A stretch of 64,000 bases of DNA from Achromobacter arsenitoxydans SY8. GTDB lineage: Bacteria > Pseudomonadota > Gammaproteobacteria > Burkholderiales > Burkholderiaceae_B. Location of the stretch: assembly GCF_000236785.1 (NCBI RefSeq), contig NZ_AGUF01000032.1, forward strand, positions 1 through 64,000, read 5' to 3'. Below are positions 47,152-55,796 of the stretch, in pieces. The position numbers were made by a program, and so were the translations under genes. How positions within the stretch are numbered: position 1 is the stretch's first letter; each line of letters begins with the position of its first letter. Under the pieces are notes generated by a model. The model saw nothing but the letters and a program-made list of their open reading frames with translations, was not told where the DNA came from and did not search any database.

Positions 47152-47625
47152 ATGACCCGCAGCATTTCCGGCCGCGTTGCCGAACTTGGCCTTGCCCTGG
47201 AAGCCGCCGCCGCGCCGGCCGCGAACTACGTGCCCTTCGTGCAGGAGGGCAACCTGCTCTATATCTCGGGCCAGATCTCCCGCAAGGCCGGCAAGGCCGC
47301 CTATCTGGGGCAATTGGGCAACCAGGTATCGGACGCCGATGGCGTGGAAGCCGCGCGCCTGTCCGCACTGGGCATTTTGGCCCAGATCGCCGCCGCCACA
47401 GGCGACCAGCTGGACCGCGTGGCGCGCGTCGTGCGCCTGGGCGTGTTCGTGGCCAGCACGCCCGATTTCAACCGCCAGAGCGCGATCGCCAACGGCGCAT
47501 CCGACCTGATGGTCGACGTATTCGGCGATGCCGGACGCCACGCGCGCAGCGCCGTCGGCGTGGCCTCGCTGCCGCAAGGCGTGGCGGTCGAAGTTGAAGC
47601 CGTCATCGCGCTGACACAGGCCTGA
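47152..47625 (+). CDS. RidA/YjgF family protein
   Basis: A 157-residue protein of the RidA (YjgF/YER057c/UK114) fold, of the longer subgroup. It has YVPFVQEGNLLYISGQISR, a central ILAQIAAATGDQLDRVARVV and a C-terminal VAVEVEAVIALTQA. Archetypal RidA hydrolyses reactive enamines released by PLP enzymes. The Arg that is key in that group is not clearly seen at the usual place, so the activity is uncertain. It is 20 bases before the aminotransferase gene, which fits a role in cleaning up its products. Confidence 0.88.
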   Translation: MTRSISGRVAELGLALEAAAAPAANYVPFVQEGNLLYISGQISRKAGKAAYLGQLGNQVSDADGVEAARLSALGILAQIAAATGDQLDRVARVVRLGVFVASTPDFNRQSAIANGASDLMVDVFGDAGRHARSAVGVASLPQGVAVEVEAVIALTQA

Positions 47626-47645
47626 TCCGGCCCCAAGGAACCGCC

Positions 47646-48848
47646 ATGCCTGCCCCCCTGACCCCGTCCGCCGTCGACAAGTTGCGCGCGCTGACGCCCG
47701 GCACGCGCAGCACCGTGCACTTCAACCATGCCGGCGCTTCACTGCCTTCCGCGGCCACGCTGCAGGCGGTGCATGCGCATCTGGAGCGCGAGGCGGCGCA
47801 AGGTCCGATGGAGGCGGGCGTGGCATCGCGCGAACTCACCGAATCGGCCCGCGCCCTGGCTGCGCAACTGCTCAACGCGCAGGTGGGCGAGATCGCGCTG
47901 ACGACCGGCAATTCGTCGGGATGGGGTGCTGCCTTCGCGGCGCTGCCTGCCTGGCGGCCCGGCGACCGCATTCTGGTCGGCCGCCACGAATGGGGCGGCA
48001 ACCTGGCCTGCATGCGGCTGCACGCCCAACGCGCGGGCGCGGTGCTGGAGACCATTCCGTCGGACGACAGCGGATGCGTGGACGCCGAGGCGCTGGAAGC
48101 CATGCTGGACGATCGGGTACGCCTCATCGCGTTGACCTGGCTGCCCGCCAACGGCGGCCTCATCAACCCGGCTGCCGCCATCGGTCGCGTGGCCCGCAAG
48201 CACGCCATTCCGTATTTCATCGACGCGGCGCAGGCGGTGGGCCAGTTGCCGATCGACGTGGCCCAGATCGGCTGCGACGTGCTGAGCGGCGCGGGACGCA
48301 AGGCATTGCGCGGACCGCGCGGCACCGGACTGCTGTACGTGCGGCGCGAATTCCTGGACCAACTGACGCCCGCCTTCGTAGACACCCATTCCGCGCCGCT
48401 GGACACCGATGGCGAGCCCGTGCTGCGTCCCGACGCCACGCGCCTGGAATCCGCCGAAAATTCGCTGGCGCTGCGCTGCGGCCTGGCCAATGCCTTGCGC
48501 GAAGCGCTGGACCTGGGGCTGGACGCCATCCGCGCCAGCATCGACGCCAACGCCCAGGCGCTGCGAACCGAACTGGCGGCCATTCCCGGCGTCGATGTAT
48601 TGGACCAGGGCCGTGAACGCTCGGGCCTCATCGCCTTCAACCTGGCCGGCCACGACGCGGCGGTTGTGCAGCGCAAGCTGGCGGCGCAAGGCATCGTCAT
48701 CGGCAGCAACGGCGTGCCCTACACGCCGCTCGACATGGAGGCGCGCGGTTTGACCCGCATTGCCCGCGCATCCGTGAGCTATCTGACCAGCGCCGGCGAA
48801 ATCGACCGCCTGCTCGACGCCCTGCGCAAGATTGCAGACCTTTCCTAG
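47646..48848 (+). CDS. Class V aminotransferase-fold PLP enzyme
   Basis: A 400-residue fold-type-I PLP protein of the cysteine desulfurase/isopenicillin N epimerase-like group. The start HFNHAGASLPSAATL, TTGNSSGWGAAFAALPAW, PYFIDAAQAVGQLPIDV (PLP Asp) and the Lys site SGAGRKALRGPRGTGLLYV are present. Family members vary from desulfurase to amino acid transaminase or epimerase, so the reaction is open. Its stop overlaps the stop of the convergent EamA gene. Confidence 0.88.
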   Translation: MPAPLTPSAVDKLRALTPGTRSTVHFNHAGASLPSAATLQAVHAHLEREAAQGPMEAGVASRELTESARALAAQLLNAQVGEIALTTGNSSGWGAAFAALPAWRPGDRILVGRHEWGGNLACMRLHAQRAGAVLETIPSDDSGCVDAEALEAMLDDRVRLIALTWLPANGGLINPAAAIGRVARKHAIPYFIDAAQAVGQLPIDVAQIGCDVLSGAGRKALRGPRGTGLLYVRREFLDQLTPAFVDTHSAPLDTDGEPVLRPDATRLESAENSLALRCGLANALREALDLGLDAIRASIDANAQALRTELAAIPGVDVLDQGRERSGLIAFNLAGHDAAVVQRKLAAQGIVIGSNGVPYTPLDMEARGLTRIARASVSYLTSAGEIDRLLDALRKIADLS

Positions 48849-49747
48849 GCGCGTCCAACCGCCGCGCGGCGGCTGAACGGCGACCATTTCGTGAACACGA
48901 GCAGGTTGCCCAGCATCACCAGCGCAAGGCCCGCCAGCGCGAACGGCGTCCACCGGTAGCCTTCGGCCACCGTCGACACGCTCAGCGCCACGACGGGAAA
49001 CAGCACGGTGCAATACGCCGCGCGCGCCGGCCCCATGCGGCCGACCAGCGTCAGATAGGCGGTGAAACCGATCACGGACCCGAAGACGGCCAGATAGAGC
49101 AAGGCGCCCACATACGGCGGCGACGGGTCGAAGTCGAACGGCAGCCCGGCGGCCACGCAGCCCGCCAGCAGGATGGCCGCGCCGTAAAGCATGCTGTAGG
49201 CGTTTCCGGTCAGCGGCCGGATGCCGGCCCGCTGCTGCAGGGACGACAGCATGTTGCCCGTGGAAAAGCAGAACGTCCCCAACAGCGCAAAGCCCAGGCC
49301 CAGCAATGTTTCGTGGCTGGGCTGCTGGCTGGCCAGCTCGGGCCAGAACAGCAGCACCAGTCCGGAGAAGCCCAGCGCGCCCGCGGCCATGACGCGCGGC
49401 GAAATGCGCGTGCCGAACCACAGGCGCGCATTCACGGCGTTCCACAGCGTTGCGGCGGAAAACACCACCGACACCAGGCCGCTGGGAATCCACTGCGTGG
49501 CCGAATAAAAGCACAGGAAATTCAGGCAGAACAGGCACAGACCCTGTCCCACGCACAGCCAGTGGCCGCGCCGGTCCAGCTTTTGCAGCTTGCGCGTCAG
49601 CAGCAGCACCGCGAACAGCAACAGGCCGGCAAGCGCGAAGCGGTAGAAGATGGACACGGGGATGGCCACCACGCCCAGTTGCAGCTTGATGGCGATCCAG
49701 GTGGTGCCCCAGATGAGGACGGTAAGAAAGTACAGGAGCAGGTTCAC
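48845..49747 (-). CDS. EamA/DMT family transporter
   Basis: A roughly 300-residue membrane protein with about ten hydrophobic segments and two EamA repeats, including LYFLTVLIWGTTWIAIKLQLG and PPYVGALLYLAVFGSVIGFTAYL. Such proteins usually export amino acids or other metabolites. The start is uncertain: GTG 49747 gives the usual N-terminus next to the first helix. An upstream in-frame ATG at 49897 would add 50 hydrophilic residues. It is convergent with the aminotransferase gene and divergent from the AraC gene. Confidence 0.85.
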   Translation of the reverse strand: MNLLLYFLTVLIWGTTWIAIKLQLGVVAIPVSIFYRFALAGLLLFAVLLLTRKLQKLDRRGHWLCVGQGLCLFCLNFLCFYSATQWIPSGLVSVVFSAATLWNAVNARLWFGTRISPRVMAAGALGFSGLVLLFWPELASQQPSHETLLGLGFALLGTFCFSTGNMLSSLQQRAGIRPLTGNAYSMLYGAAILLAGCVAAGLPFDFDPSPPYVGALLYLAVFGSVIGFTAYLTLVGRMGPARAAYCTVLFPVVALSVSTVAEGYRWTPFALAGLALVMLGNLLVFTKWSPFSRRAAVGRA

Positions 49748-49905
49748 GATACGGGGCGCGGCAAGATCAAAAACGGACGACGGCAGCCGAATTGGCGGCC
49801 GGACGCCCAGTGTGCGCCCCGGTGGGCGGCCCGGATTGCCTGTTCTTGCGCTTTTGTCCGGATCGGGCGCGTCGCGCGCGCGGGATCGCAGTAGCATTCA
49901 CCGTC

Positions 49906-50796
49906 ATGGGCACTCACGCTTCGGCCCCGGCCGATTTTTCCGTTTTCCGCACCCTGTCGCGCTCCACCGCGACACTGCAACGCGCCGCCTCGCTGGGCGA
50001 GGGCATGGCGATCTCGCAGTGGTCGCGCAGCGCCCGCGAGACCCTGGGCTACGAGACGCCCGGCCACCACACGCTATCGCTGTACCTGCACGGCGGCGAC
50101 AAGTCGTTCCGCGTCGGCCAGGACTCGCTGCACGGCGGCGCGGGCAAGTTCTGCGTGCTGCCGGCGGAGCACCATTCGCGCTGGAGCATGAACGACAACG
50201 TGCACTTCCTGCACCTGTACATCGCGCCGCAGCGCCTGGCCCGCGAAGCCGTCATGCGGCTGGACTGCGAGCCCCGCACGCTGGAGCTGCGCGACCGCAC
50301 CTACATCCAGGACGACTCGCTGATCGACGTCTGCCGGCGGCTGCTGGGCACCGACTGGAACCAGCCCGCGGACCGTCTTGCCGCCAGCAGCGCGGCTGAA
50401 ACCGTGCTGCATCATCTGCTGCTGCAGGGCGTCGCGCGCAAGACGCCACAACCGGCTCGGGGCGGCCTGGCGCCGGGCGTGCGGCGCCGCATCATGGACT
50501 ACGTGGACGCGCACTTGGCCGAAGCCCTGACGCTGGACGAACTGGCGCGGGTGGCGGCGCTGTCTACATATCACTTTGCCCGCATGTTCCACGCCTCTTT
50601 CGGCGAGCCCCCGCACGCCTGGGTCCGGGGAAGGCGCCTGGCTCGCGCCAAGTGCCTGCTGGCGGCGGACAAGGGCGATCTGGCGGGCATCGCGCAGGCC
50701 AGCGGTTTCGGCAACGCAAGCCATCTGTCGCGGGTGTTCCGCGACACCGTCGGCGTCACCCCCGGCCAGTTCCGCAGCGCGCGCGGCGGGCACTGA
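49906..50796 (+). CDS. AraC family transcriptional regulator
   Basis: A 296-residue regulator. The N-terminal cupin-like sensing domain includes HTLSLYLHGGDKSFRVGQDS and the C-terminal part has two helix-turn-helices: LTLDELARVAALSTYHFAR and LAGIAQASGFGNASHLSRVF with the family-typical VGVTPGQFR end. It is divergent from the EamA exporter gene, which may be its target. It also lies 101 bases before the DUF2868 gene. Confidence 0.9.
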   Translation: MGTHASAPADFSVFRTLSRSTATLQRAASLGEGMAISQWSRSARETLGYETPGHHTLSLYLHGGDKSFRVGQDSLHGGAGKFCVLPAEHHSRWSMNDNVHFLHLYIAPQRLAREAVMRLDCEPRTLELRDRTYIQDDSLIDVCRRLLGTDWNQPADRLAASSAAETVLHHLLLQGVARKTPQPARGGLAPGVRRRIMDYVDAHLAEALTLDELARVAALSTYHFARMFHASFGEPPHAWVRGRRLARAKCLLAADKGDLAGIAQASGFGNASHLSRVFRDTVGVTPGQFRSARGGH

Positions 50797-50839
50797 ACCC
50801 GAACCTTCGCGCGGGTCCGTTTTTACGCAATGCCCGGTC

Positions 50840-50845
50840 TACAAT
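50840..50845 (+). promoter_or_regulatory. -10 element before the DUF2868 gene
   Basis: TACAAT, in the context CTACAATGGCGC, also seen at the mla promoter (12985-12996). No strong -35 is seen 17 bp upstream. It overlaps an in-frame ATG (50844), so that codon is unlikely to be the start. Confidence 0.4.
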
Positions 50846-50897
50846 GGCGCATCGCCCTAGCGGGCTCACTCGGCCTGACCTCGCCCCGACCGACGCG

Positions 50898-52331
50898 ATG
50901 CCGTCCCCGACCTCTCGCGACCTCCCCCTCCTTGCCGAAAGCGTCAGCCAACGCCCCTTGCGCGCGCACTGGCTGGCCGAACTGATCCGGCTGCGCGAAG
51001 CGCATTGGGGGCCGCTTGAAGATGCTCAGGCCGTCCGGCAGGTCCGCCAGCTCGACACCGATTTGCCATCCCGCATCCTGGCGCGCGCCGCCCTGCTCGC
51101 GCAACGCGAAAACCTGCCGCCCCTGGTGGATGCATGGCGCCGCAGCGCTGCCGCCATCCTGGCTGTCCTGTTCCTGCTGGCGCTGGCGTCGGGCGCGGGC
51201 GCGGCGCTGGGCGCCCTGGGCGACGGATCACGGCCGGTCAACGTCCTGTGGGCATTGGGCGCGTTGCTAGGCCTGCATGCGCTGACGTTCGCGCTGTGGC
51301 TGGCCAGCTTCCTGCTCAGACCCGCCGCCGTGACCGGGCTTGGCCGCCTGTGGCTCTGGGCCACGCGCAAGCTGGCGCGCGGCCCGGACAGCGCGCTGGT
51401 GCCTCAGGCCTTTCTGAACTTGTTGACGCGCGCGGGCGCCTTGCGCGGCCTGTTCGGCAGCATCAGCCATCTGCTGTGGCTGACCGCGCTGTGCGCGGCG
51501 CTGGCGACGCTGCTGGCCGTGCTGTCCACCGCCAGCTACCGCTTCATCTGGGCCACCACGCTGCTGGCGCCCGACACCTTCGTCTGGCTCACCCAAGCCA
51601 TCGGCTGGCTGCCCGCCCATCTGGGCTTTCCCATGCCCGACGCCGCCACCATCCGCGCCAGCGACGGCTCGCAGGCCTTGCCCGCCAGCGCGCAGGCGCA
51701 ATGGTCGCTCTGGCTGATCGGCGTCCTGGTTGTCTATGGCATCCTGCCGCGTCTGCTCGCGGGCGCCCTGTGCGTGGCCGCCACGGCGCGCGCGTTGCGC
51801 GCCGTGCGCATCGACCCCGCGCTCGCCGGTTTCTCGACGCTGCGCGACCGCCTTGAGCCGCCCGCGCTCTCCACCGGCATCGACCGCCCCGTCGATCCCC
51901 TGCACGAACCGCGGGTGCAATCGCCGTCGCTCGACGGTCTGGGCGGCCAGCCCGTGCTGCTGGGCCTTGAACTGCCGGCCGACCTGCCATGGCCGCCCGC
52001 GGACCTGCCCGCCGGCATCCGCCAGGCCGGCAACCTGGATACGCGCGAAGAGCGCAACCGCGTGCTGGACGCGCTTTCCCAATCCGCGGCCTCGCGCCTG
52101 CTGATCGCCTGCGATGCGCGTCAGACACCCGACCGCGGCACGCTCTCCCTGATCGCCGATCTGTCCGCCCACGCGGGCCAGACCGGCGTCTGGCTGATCA
52201 CGCCCGGCGCCGGCGCCGACACGCGCGCCGCGCTTTGGCGCGACCGCCTGCTGGCGCTGGGCCTGAACACCGACGCCATCCTGCAAGCGCCCGCCGCGCC
52301 GCTCGGCTGGCTGGAGTCCAGCCATGGCTGA
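50898..52331 (+). CDS. DUF2868 family membrane protein
   Basis: A 477-residue protein of unknown function. It has a soluble N-terminus, four hydrophobic segments (about residues 84-106, 113-137, 188-215 and 268-295), and a C-terminal soluble part with RLLIACDARQTPDRGTLSLI and QTGVWLITPG. The latter looks like an alternating strand/helix domain. The start at 50898 (MPSPTSRDL) is preferred over ATG 50844, which lies inside the likely -10. It overlaps the GTPase gene by eight bases, so the two products probably act together at the membrane. Confidence 0.85.
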   Translation: MPSPTSRDLPLLAESVSQRPLRAHWLAELIRLREAHWGPLEDAQAVRQVRQLDTDLPSRILARAALLAQRENLPPLVDAWRRSAAAILAVLFLLALASGAGAALGALGDGSRPVNVLWALGALLGLHALTFALWLASFLLRPAAVTGLGRLWLWATRKLARGPDSALVPQAFLNLLTRAGALRGLFGSISHLLWLTALCAALATLLAVLSTASYRFIWATTLLAPDTFVWLTQAIGWLPAHLGFPMPDAATIRASDGSQALPASAQAQWSLWLIGVLVVYGILPRLLAGALCVAATARALRAVRIDPALAGFSTLRDRLEPPALSTGIDRPVDPLHEPRVQSPSLDGLGGQPVLLGLELPADLPWPPADLPAGIRQAGNLDTREERNRVLDALSQSAASRLLIACDARQTPDRGTLSLIADLSAHAGQTGVWLITPGAGADTRAALWRDRLLALGLNTDAILQAPAAPLGWLESSHG

Positions 52332-53712
52332 GCCCCTCATCAAGATCGCGCTGGTCGGCCACACCAACACGGGCAAGACCTCGCTGCTGCGCACGCTCAC
52401 GCGCGACACCTCTTTCGGCGAAGTGGCCGATCGTCCCGGCACCACGCGCCACGTCGAAGGCGCGCGCCTGCGGCTGGACGGGCGCCCCGTGCTGGAATGG
52501 TTCGACACGCCGGGCATGGAAGACAGCATCGCGCTGCTGGAGTACCTGGAACGCCTGGAAGGTCCAGGCGAACGGCTGGACGGACCCGCGCGAGTCCGCC
52601 GCTTCCTGGACACGCCGGAAGCTCACGGCCGCTATGAACAGGAAGCCCGCGTCCTGACCAAAATGCTCGACTGCGACGCCGCCCTGTACGTGATCGACGC
52701 GCGCGATCCCGTGCTGGGCAAGCATCGCGACGAGCTCGCCATCCTGGCCGCATGCGGACGCCCCTTGCTGCCGGTGCTCAATTTCGTGAATGCGCCCGCG
52801 CACCGCGCCGACGAATGGCGCGACGCAATGGCGCGCCTGGGCCTGCATGCCGTGGTCGAATTCGACACCGTCGCGCCGCCGCTGGACGGCGAACAGCAGC
52901 TCTACGCCAAGCTGGGCGTGCTGCTGGACCGCCACGCCGGCGCGCTGGCCCGGCTGTCCGACAGCCTGGCCGCTCAGCGCCGCGAGCGCCATGCGGCCGC
53001 CTATGAATTGCTGGCGGATCTGCTGATCGACGTGGCCGCACTGCACTTGTCCAGCCCCAGCGACGACGCCGCACTGGCCGCGGCTTCCAGCCAGCTGCGC
53101 GACCAGGTGCGCCAGCGCGAGCAGACCTGCGTCAACGCCTTGCTCGCGCTCTACAACTTTCGCTCTTCGGACTACGCCGACGACGCGCTGCCGCTGCAGG
53201 GCGAGCGCTGGGGCATGGATCTGTTCCACCCGCAGGCGCTCAAGGACATGGGCGTGCAGGTGGGCATGGGCGCGGCCGCCGGCGCCATGGCGGGCGCCGC
53301 TGTCGACCTGATGAGCGCGGGGCTGAGCCTGGGCACCGGCATGCTGATCGGCGCCGCCGCCGGCGGCCTGTGGCAGGGCGTCGAAAAGCTGGGCAAGCGC
53401 GTGGCGGGCAAGCTGCGCGGCTGGCGCGAGATCAGCGTGGACGACGCCGTGCTGCGCCTGCTTGCGCTGCGCCAAAGGCAACTGATCGACGCGCTGGAAC
53501 GCCGCGGCCACGCGGCGCGTGAACCATTGAGGCTGGATCTTCCGGACGATGAAGCCTGGCGCAAGGGCCCGCTGCCGGAAGCCTTGAAAGAAGCCCGCAG
53601 CCGGCCCGAATGGTCGGCCCTGGGTAAACACTATGAAGACAGCGACCGCCGCAAGCGCGTGCTGCATGAATTGGCGAAAACCCTCGCATCCGCGCCGCTG
53701 CCGGCCGATTGA
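52324..53712 (+). CDS. GTPase with DUF3482 C-terminal domain
   Basis: A 462-residue TRAFAC-type GTPase. G1 is GHTNTGKTS (12-20), a switch-like RPGTTRHVEG follows (38-47), and G3 is DTPG (61-64). The expected G4 NKxD is replaced by LNFVN. From about residue 313 a Gly/Ala-rich, glycine-zipper-like hydrophobic region (AAAGAMAGAAVDLM, then TGMLIGAAAGGLWQG) may insert into a membrane. It overlaps the DUF2868 gene by eight bases. The pair is known only by DUF names; role unknown. Confidence 0.88.
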   Translation: MAEPLIKIALVGHTNTGKTSLLRTLTRDTSFGEVADRPGTTRHVEGARLRLDGRPVLEWFDTPGMEDSIALLEYLERLEGPGERLDGPARVRRFLDTPEAHGRYEQEARVLTKMLDCDAALYVIDARDPVLGKHRDELAILAACGRPLLPVLNFVNAPAHRADEWRDAMARLGLHAVVEFDTVAPPLDGEQQLYAKLGVLLDRHAGALARLSDSLAAQRRERHAAAYELLADLLIDVAALHLSSPSDDAALAAASSQLRDQVRQREQTCVNALLALYNFRSSDYADDALPLQGERWGMDLFHPQALKDMGVQVGMGAAAGAMAGAAVDLMSAGLSLGTGMLIGAAAGGLWQGVEKLGKRVAGKLRGWREISVDDAVLRLLALRQRQLIDALERRGHAAREPLRLDLPDDEAWRKGPLPEALKEARSRPEWSALGKHYEDSDRRKRVLHELAKTLASAPLPAD

Positions 53713-53788
53713 CCCGGCGCCCGCATGCCCCGCCGAACGCACCATTCAAGACATCCGGCAAGCGCGTGATAACCCCAATCCAAACCGA

Positions 53789-53818
53789 TTGACGCTTAAA
53801 CGAATGCGTCGATAAGAT
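53789..53818 (+). promoter_or_regulatory. Promoter of the dipeptide ABC transporter operon
   Basis: TTGACG (53789-53794) and TAAGAT (53813-53818) are 18 bp apart, in an AT-richer island. The leader would be about 245 bases. Confidence 0.55.
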
Positions 53819-53993
53819 TCGATCTGCATCGGCGCGGGTCCGTCCCCGTCATGTCAATCACAAGGGGTTGGGTCTATCGTGAAGTCGAAGTCCTGCGCAG
53901 TGATTCCCGGCAACGCCCGCCTCGGCCCGTGCGCAGTTCGCGCCGCGCGCCGCCCGGCCCCAACCTTTCCATCGTCGTAAGCAGCAACGCCAT

Positions 53994-54019
53994 GCCCCGG
54001 ATCCCCATGGGGCCGGGGC
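53994..54019 (+). other. Strong hairpin in the leader of the binding-protein gene
   Basis: GCCCCGG (53994-54000) pairs with CCGGGGC (54013-54019), enclosing the CCCCATGGGG palindrome (54003-54012). It ends about 50 bases before the start codon. The rest of the 355-base gap after 53712 holds a promoter and no gene I can support. Confidence 0.5.
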
Positions 54020-54068
54020 CCTGTCACTTCTGTCGCGCTATCCGCGCACCACACGGAGCATGAGGGCT

Positions 54069-55676
54069 ATGCGTACTTTTACCCACTTCAAGCAAGCGGC
54101 GCTCGCCGCTGCCGTGGCCGCCTCGCTGGCATTCAGCGCCGGCGCGGCCGCCAAGACCCTGCATTGGTCGTATCAGGGCGACGCCACGTCGATGGATCCG
54201 ATGGCCCTGAACGAGACCTTCACGCTGGGTTTCCAGGGCAATATCTACGAAACCCTGGCCGGCTACGACGGCAACCTGAAACTCACCCCGCTGCTGGCCG
54301 AAAGCTGGGAAAACCCCGAGCCCATCAAGTGGGTTTTCAAGCTGCGCAAGGGCGTGAAGTTCCACGACGGTTCGCCCTTCACGGCCGACGACGTGATCTT
54401 CTCCTGGAAGCGCAGCCTGACGCCCGGCTCCGACATGAAGGGCTACGGCGCCAAGGCGTCCGACATCAAGAAGGTGGACGACTACACCATCGAAGTCACC
54501 ACCCCCACGCCCAACCCCATCCTGCCGCGCGAATGGGTGTTCCTGTACATCATGAGCAAGACGTGGGCGGAAAAGAACAAGACCACCGAAGCCACTAACG
54601 TCAAGGGCGACAACCAGGGCAACTACGCCAACCTGCACGCCAACGGCACCGGCCCGTTCATGCTGACCGAACGCCAGCCCGACGTAAAGACCGTGCTTAA
54701 GCGCTACGACGGCTACTGGAACAAGAACATCAAGAGCAACATCGACGAGGTCATCTTCCAGCCAATCTCGCAGGAAGCCACGCGCGTGGCCGCGCTGATC
54801 TCCGGCGAAATGGACGTGGTGCAGCCCGTGCCCGTGCAGGACTGGAAGCGCCTGGAAGACGCCAAGGGCGTGAAGCCGCTGACCGCGCCCGAAGCCCGCG
54901 CCATCTTCATCGGCATGGACCAGGACCGCGACGAACTGCTGTTCTCCGACGTGAAGGGCAAGAACCCGTTCAAGGACGCTCGCGTGCGTGAAGCCGTCGT
55001 GCTGGCCGTGGACACCAAGGCCATCAACGAGAAAATCATGCGCGGCGCGGCCAAACCGCTGGGTTCGCTGATCGCCACCGCCATCAACGGCTACGACGAA
55101 TCCTTCGGCGCGCCGTACAAGCCCGATCCCGAACGCGCCAAGAAGCTGCTTGCCGAAGCCGGCTATCCCAAGGGCTTCACCGTCACCATGGATTGCCCGA
55201 ACGACCGCTACGTCAACGACGAAAAGGTCTGCCAGGCCGTGGCCGGCATGCTGGCGCGCGTCGGCATCAAGATCAACCTGCTGGCGCAGACCAAGTCGAA
55301 GTACTTCGGCAAGATCCTGCTGCAGGCCGGCAACCAGACCAGCATGTACATGCTGGGCTGGACGCCCAGCTCGACCGACGCCCACAACACGCTGCTCAAC
55401 CTGACCTCATGCCGCGACGCAAAAACGGCCGCGGGCCAGTTCAACCTGGGCGGCTACTGCAATAAGAAAGTCGATGAGCTGACCAACAAGATCGGCGTCG
55501 AAACCGACCAGGCCAAGCGCAACGCGATGATCAAGGAAGCCTTCGGCATCGTGCGCAGCGACTTCGGCTATCTGCCGCTGCATCAGCAGCCCATGTCCTG
55601 GGGCGTGAAGGAAAACGTCAAGGTCACCCAGCGCGCCGACGACGTGCTCGACCTGCGCGACGTCGTCCTGCCGTAA
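54069..55676 (+). CDS. Dipeptide/oligopeptide ABC transporter substrate-binding protein
   Basis: A 535-residue periplasmic binding protein of SBP family 5 (DppA/OppA-like). It has a signal peptide ending near AGAAAK and the family pattern KTLHWSYQGDATSMDPMALN, LAESWENPEPIKWVFKLRKG and VKFHDGSPFTADDVIFSW. It lies first in an operon with two permeases, a fused ATPase and an amidohydrolase. GAGGG supports ATG 54069; ATG 54060, three codons earlier, is possible. Confidence 0.95.
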   Translation: MRTFTHFKQAALAAAVAASLAFSAGAAAKTLHWSYQGDATSMDPMALNETFTLGFQGNIYETLAGYDGNLKLTPLLAESWENPEPIKWVFKLRKGVKFHDGSPFTADDVIFSWKRSLTPGSDMKGYGAKASDIKKVDDYTIEVTTPTPNPILPREWVFLYIMSKTWAEKNKTTEATNVKGDNQGNYANLHANGTGPFMLTERQPDVKTVLKRYDGYWNKNIKSNIDEVIFQPISQEATRVAALISGEMDVVQPVPVQDWKRLEDAKGVKPLTAPEARAIFIGMDQDRDELLFSDVKGKNPFKDARVREAVVLAVDTKAINEKIMRGAAKPLGSLIATAINGYDESFGAPYKPDPERAKKLLAEAGYPKGFTVTMDCPNDRYVNDEKVCQAVAGMLARVGIKINLLAQTKSKYFGKILLQAGNQTSMYMLGWTPSSTDAHNTLLNLTSCRDAKTAAGQFNLGGYCNKKVDELTNKIGVETDQAKRNAMIKEAFGIVRSDFGYLPLHQQPMSWGVKENVKVTQRADDVLDLRDVVLP

Positions 55677-55695
55677 GCGGCGTTCGTTGCAACCA

Positions 55696-55717
55696 CCGGG
55701 CGGCGCGCGCCGCCCGG
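55696..55717 (+). other. 22-nt perfect palindrome after the binding-protein gene
   Basis: CCGGGCGG (55696-55703) and CCGCCCGG (55710-55717) are perfect inverted repeats around CGCGCG, 20 bases after the stop codon. A hairpin here would protect the upstream mRNA and reduce expression downstream. Confidence 0.6.
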
Positions 55718-55796
55718 ATGCGCCCGGCCCAGCCCCCATTCCCGCCCCGCGCGGAGAACGCGGCCCGGCGCCATCCGACCTAGAGGGCTTTCCAAG

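Noticed and set aside
53851-54063. A 70-codon frame in the leader that ends in an ATGA overlap with the first ATG of the binding-protein gene
   Set aside because: It has no ribosome-binding site and an Arg/Pro-rich composition typical of chance frames. The overlap is probably coincidence, as the likely start is 54069.
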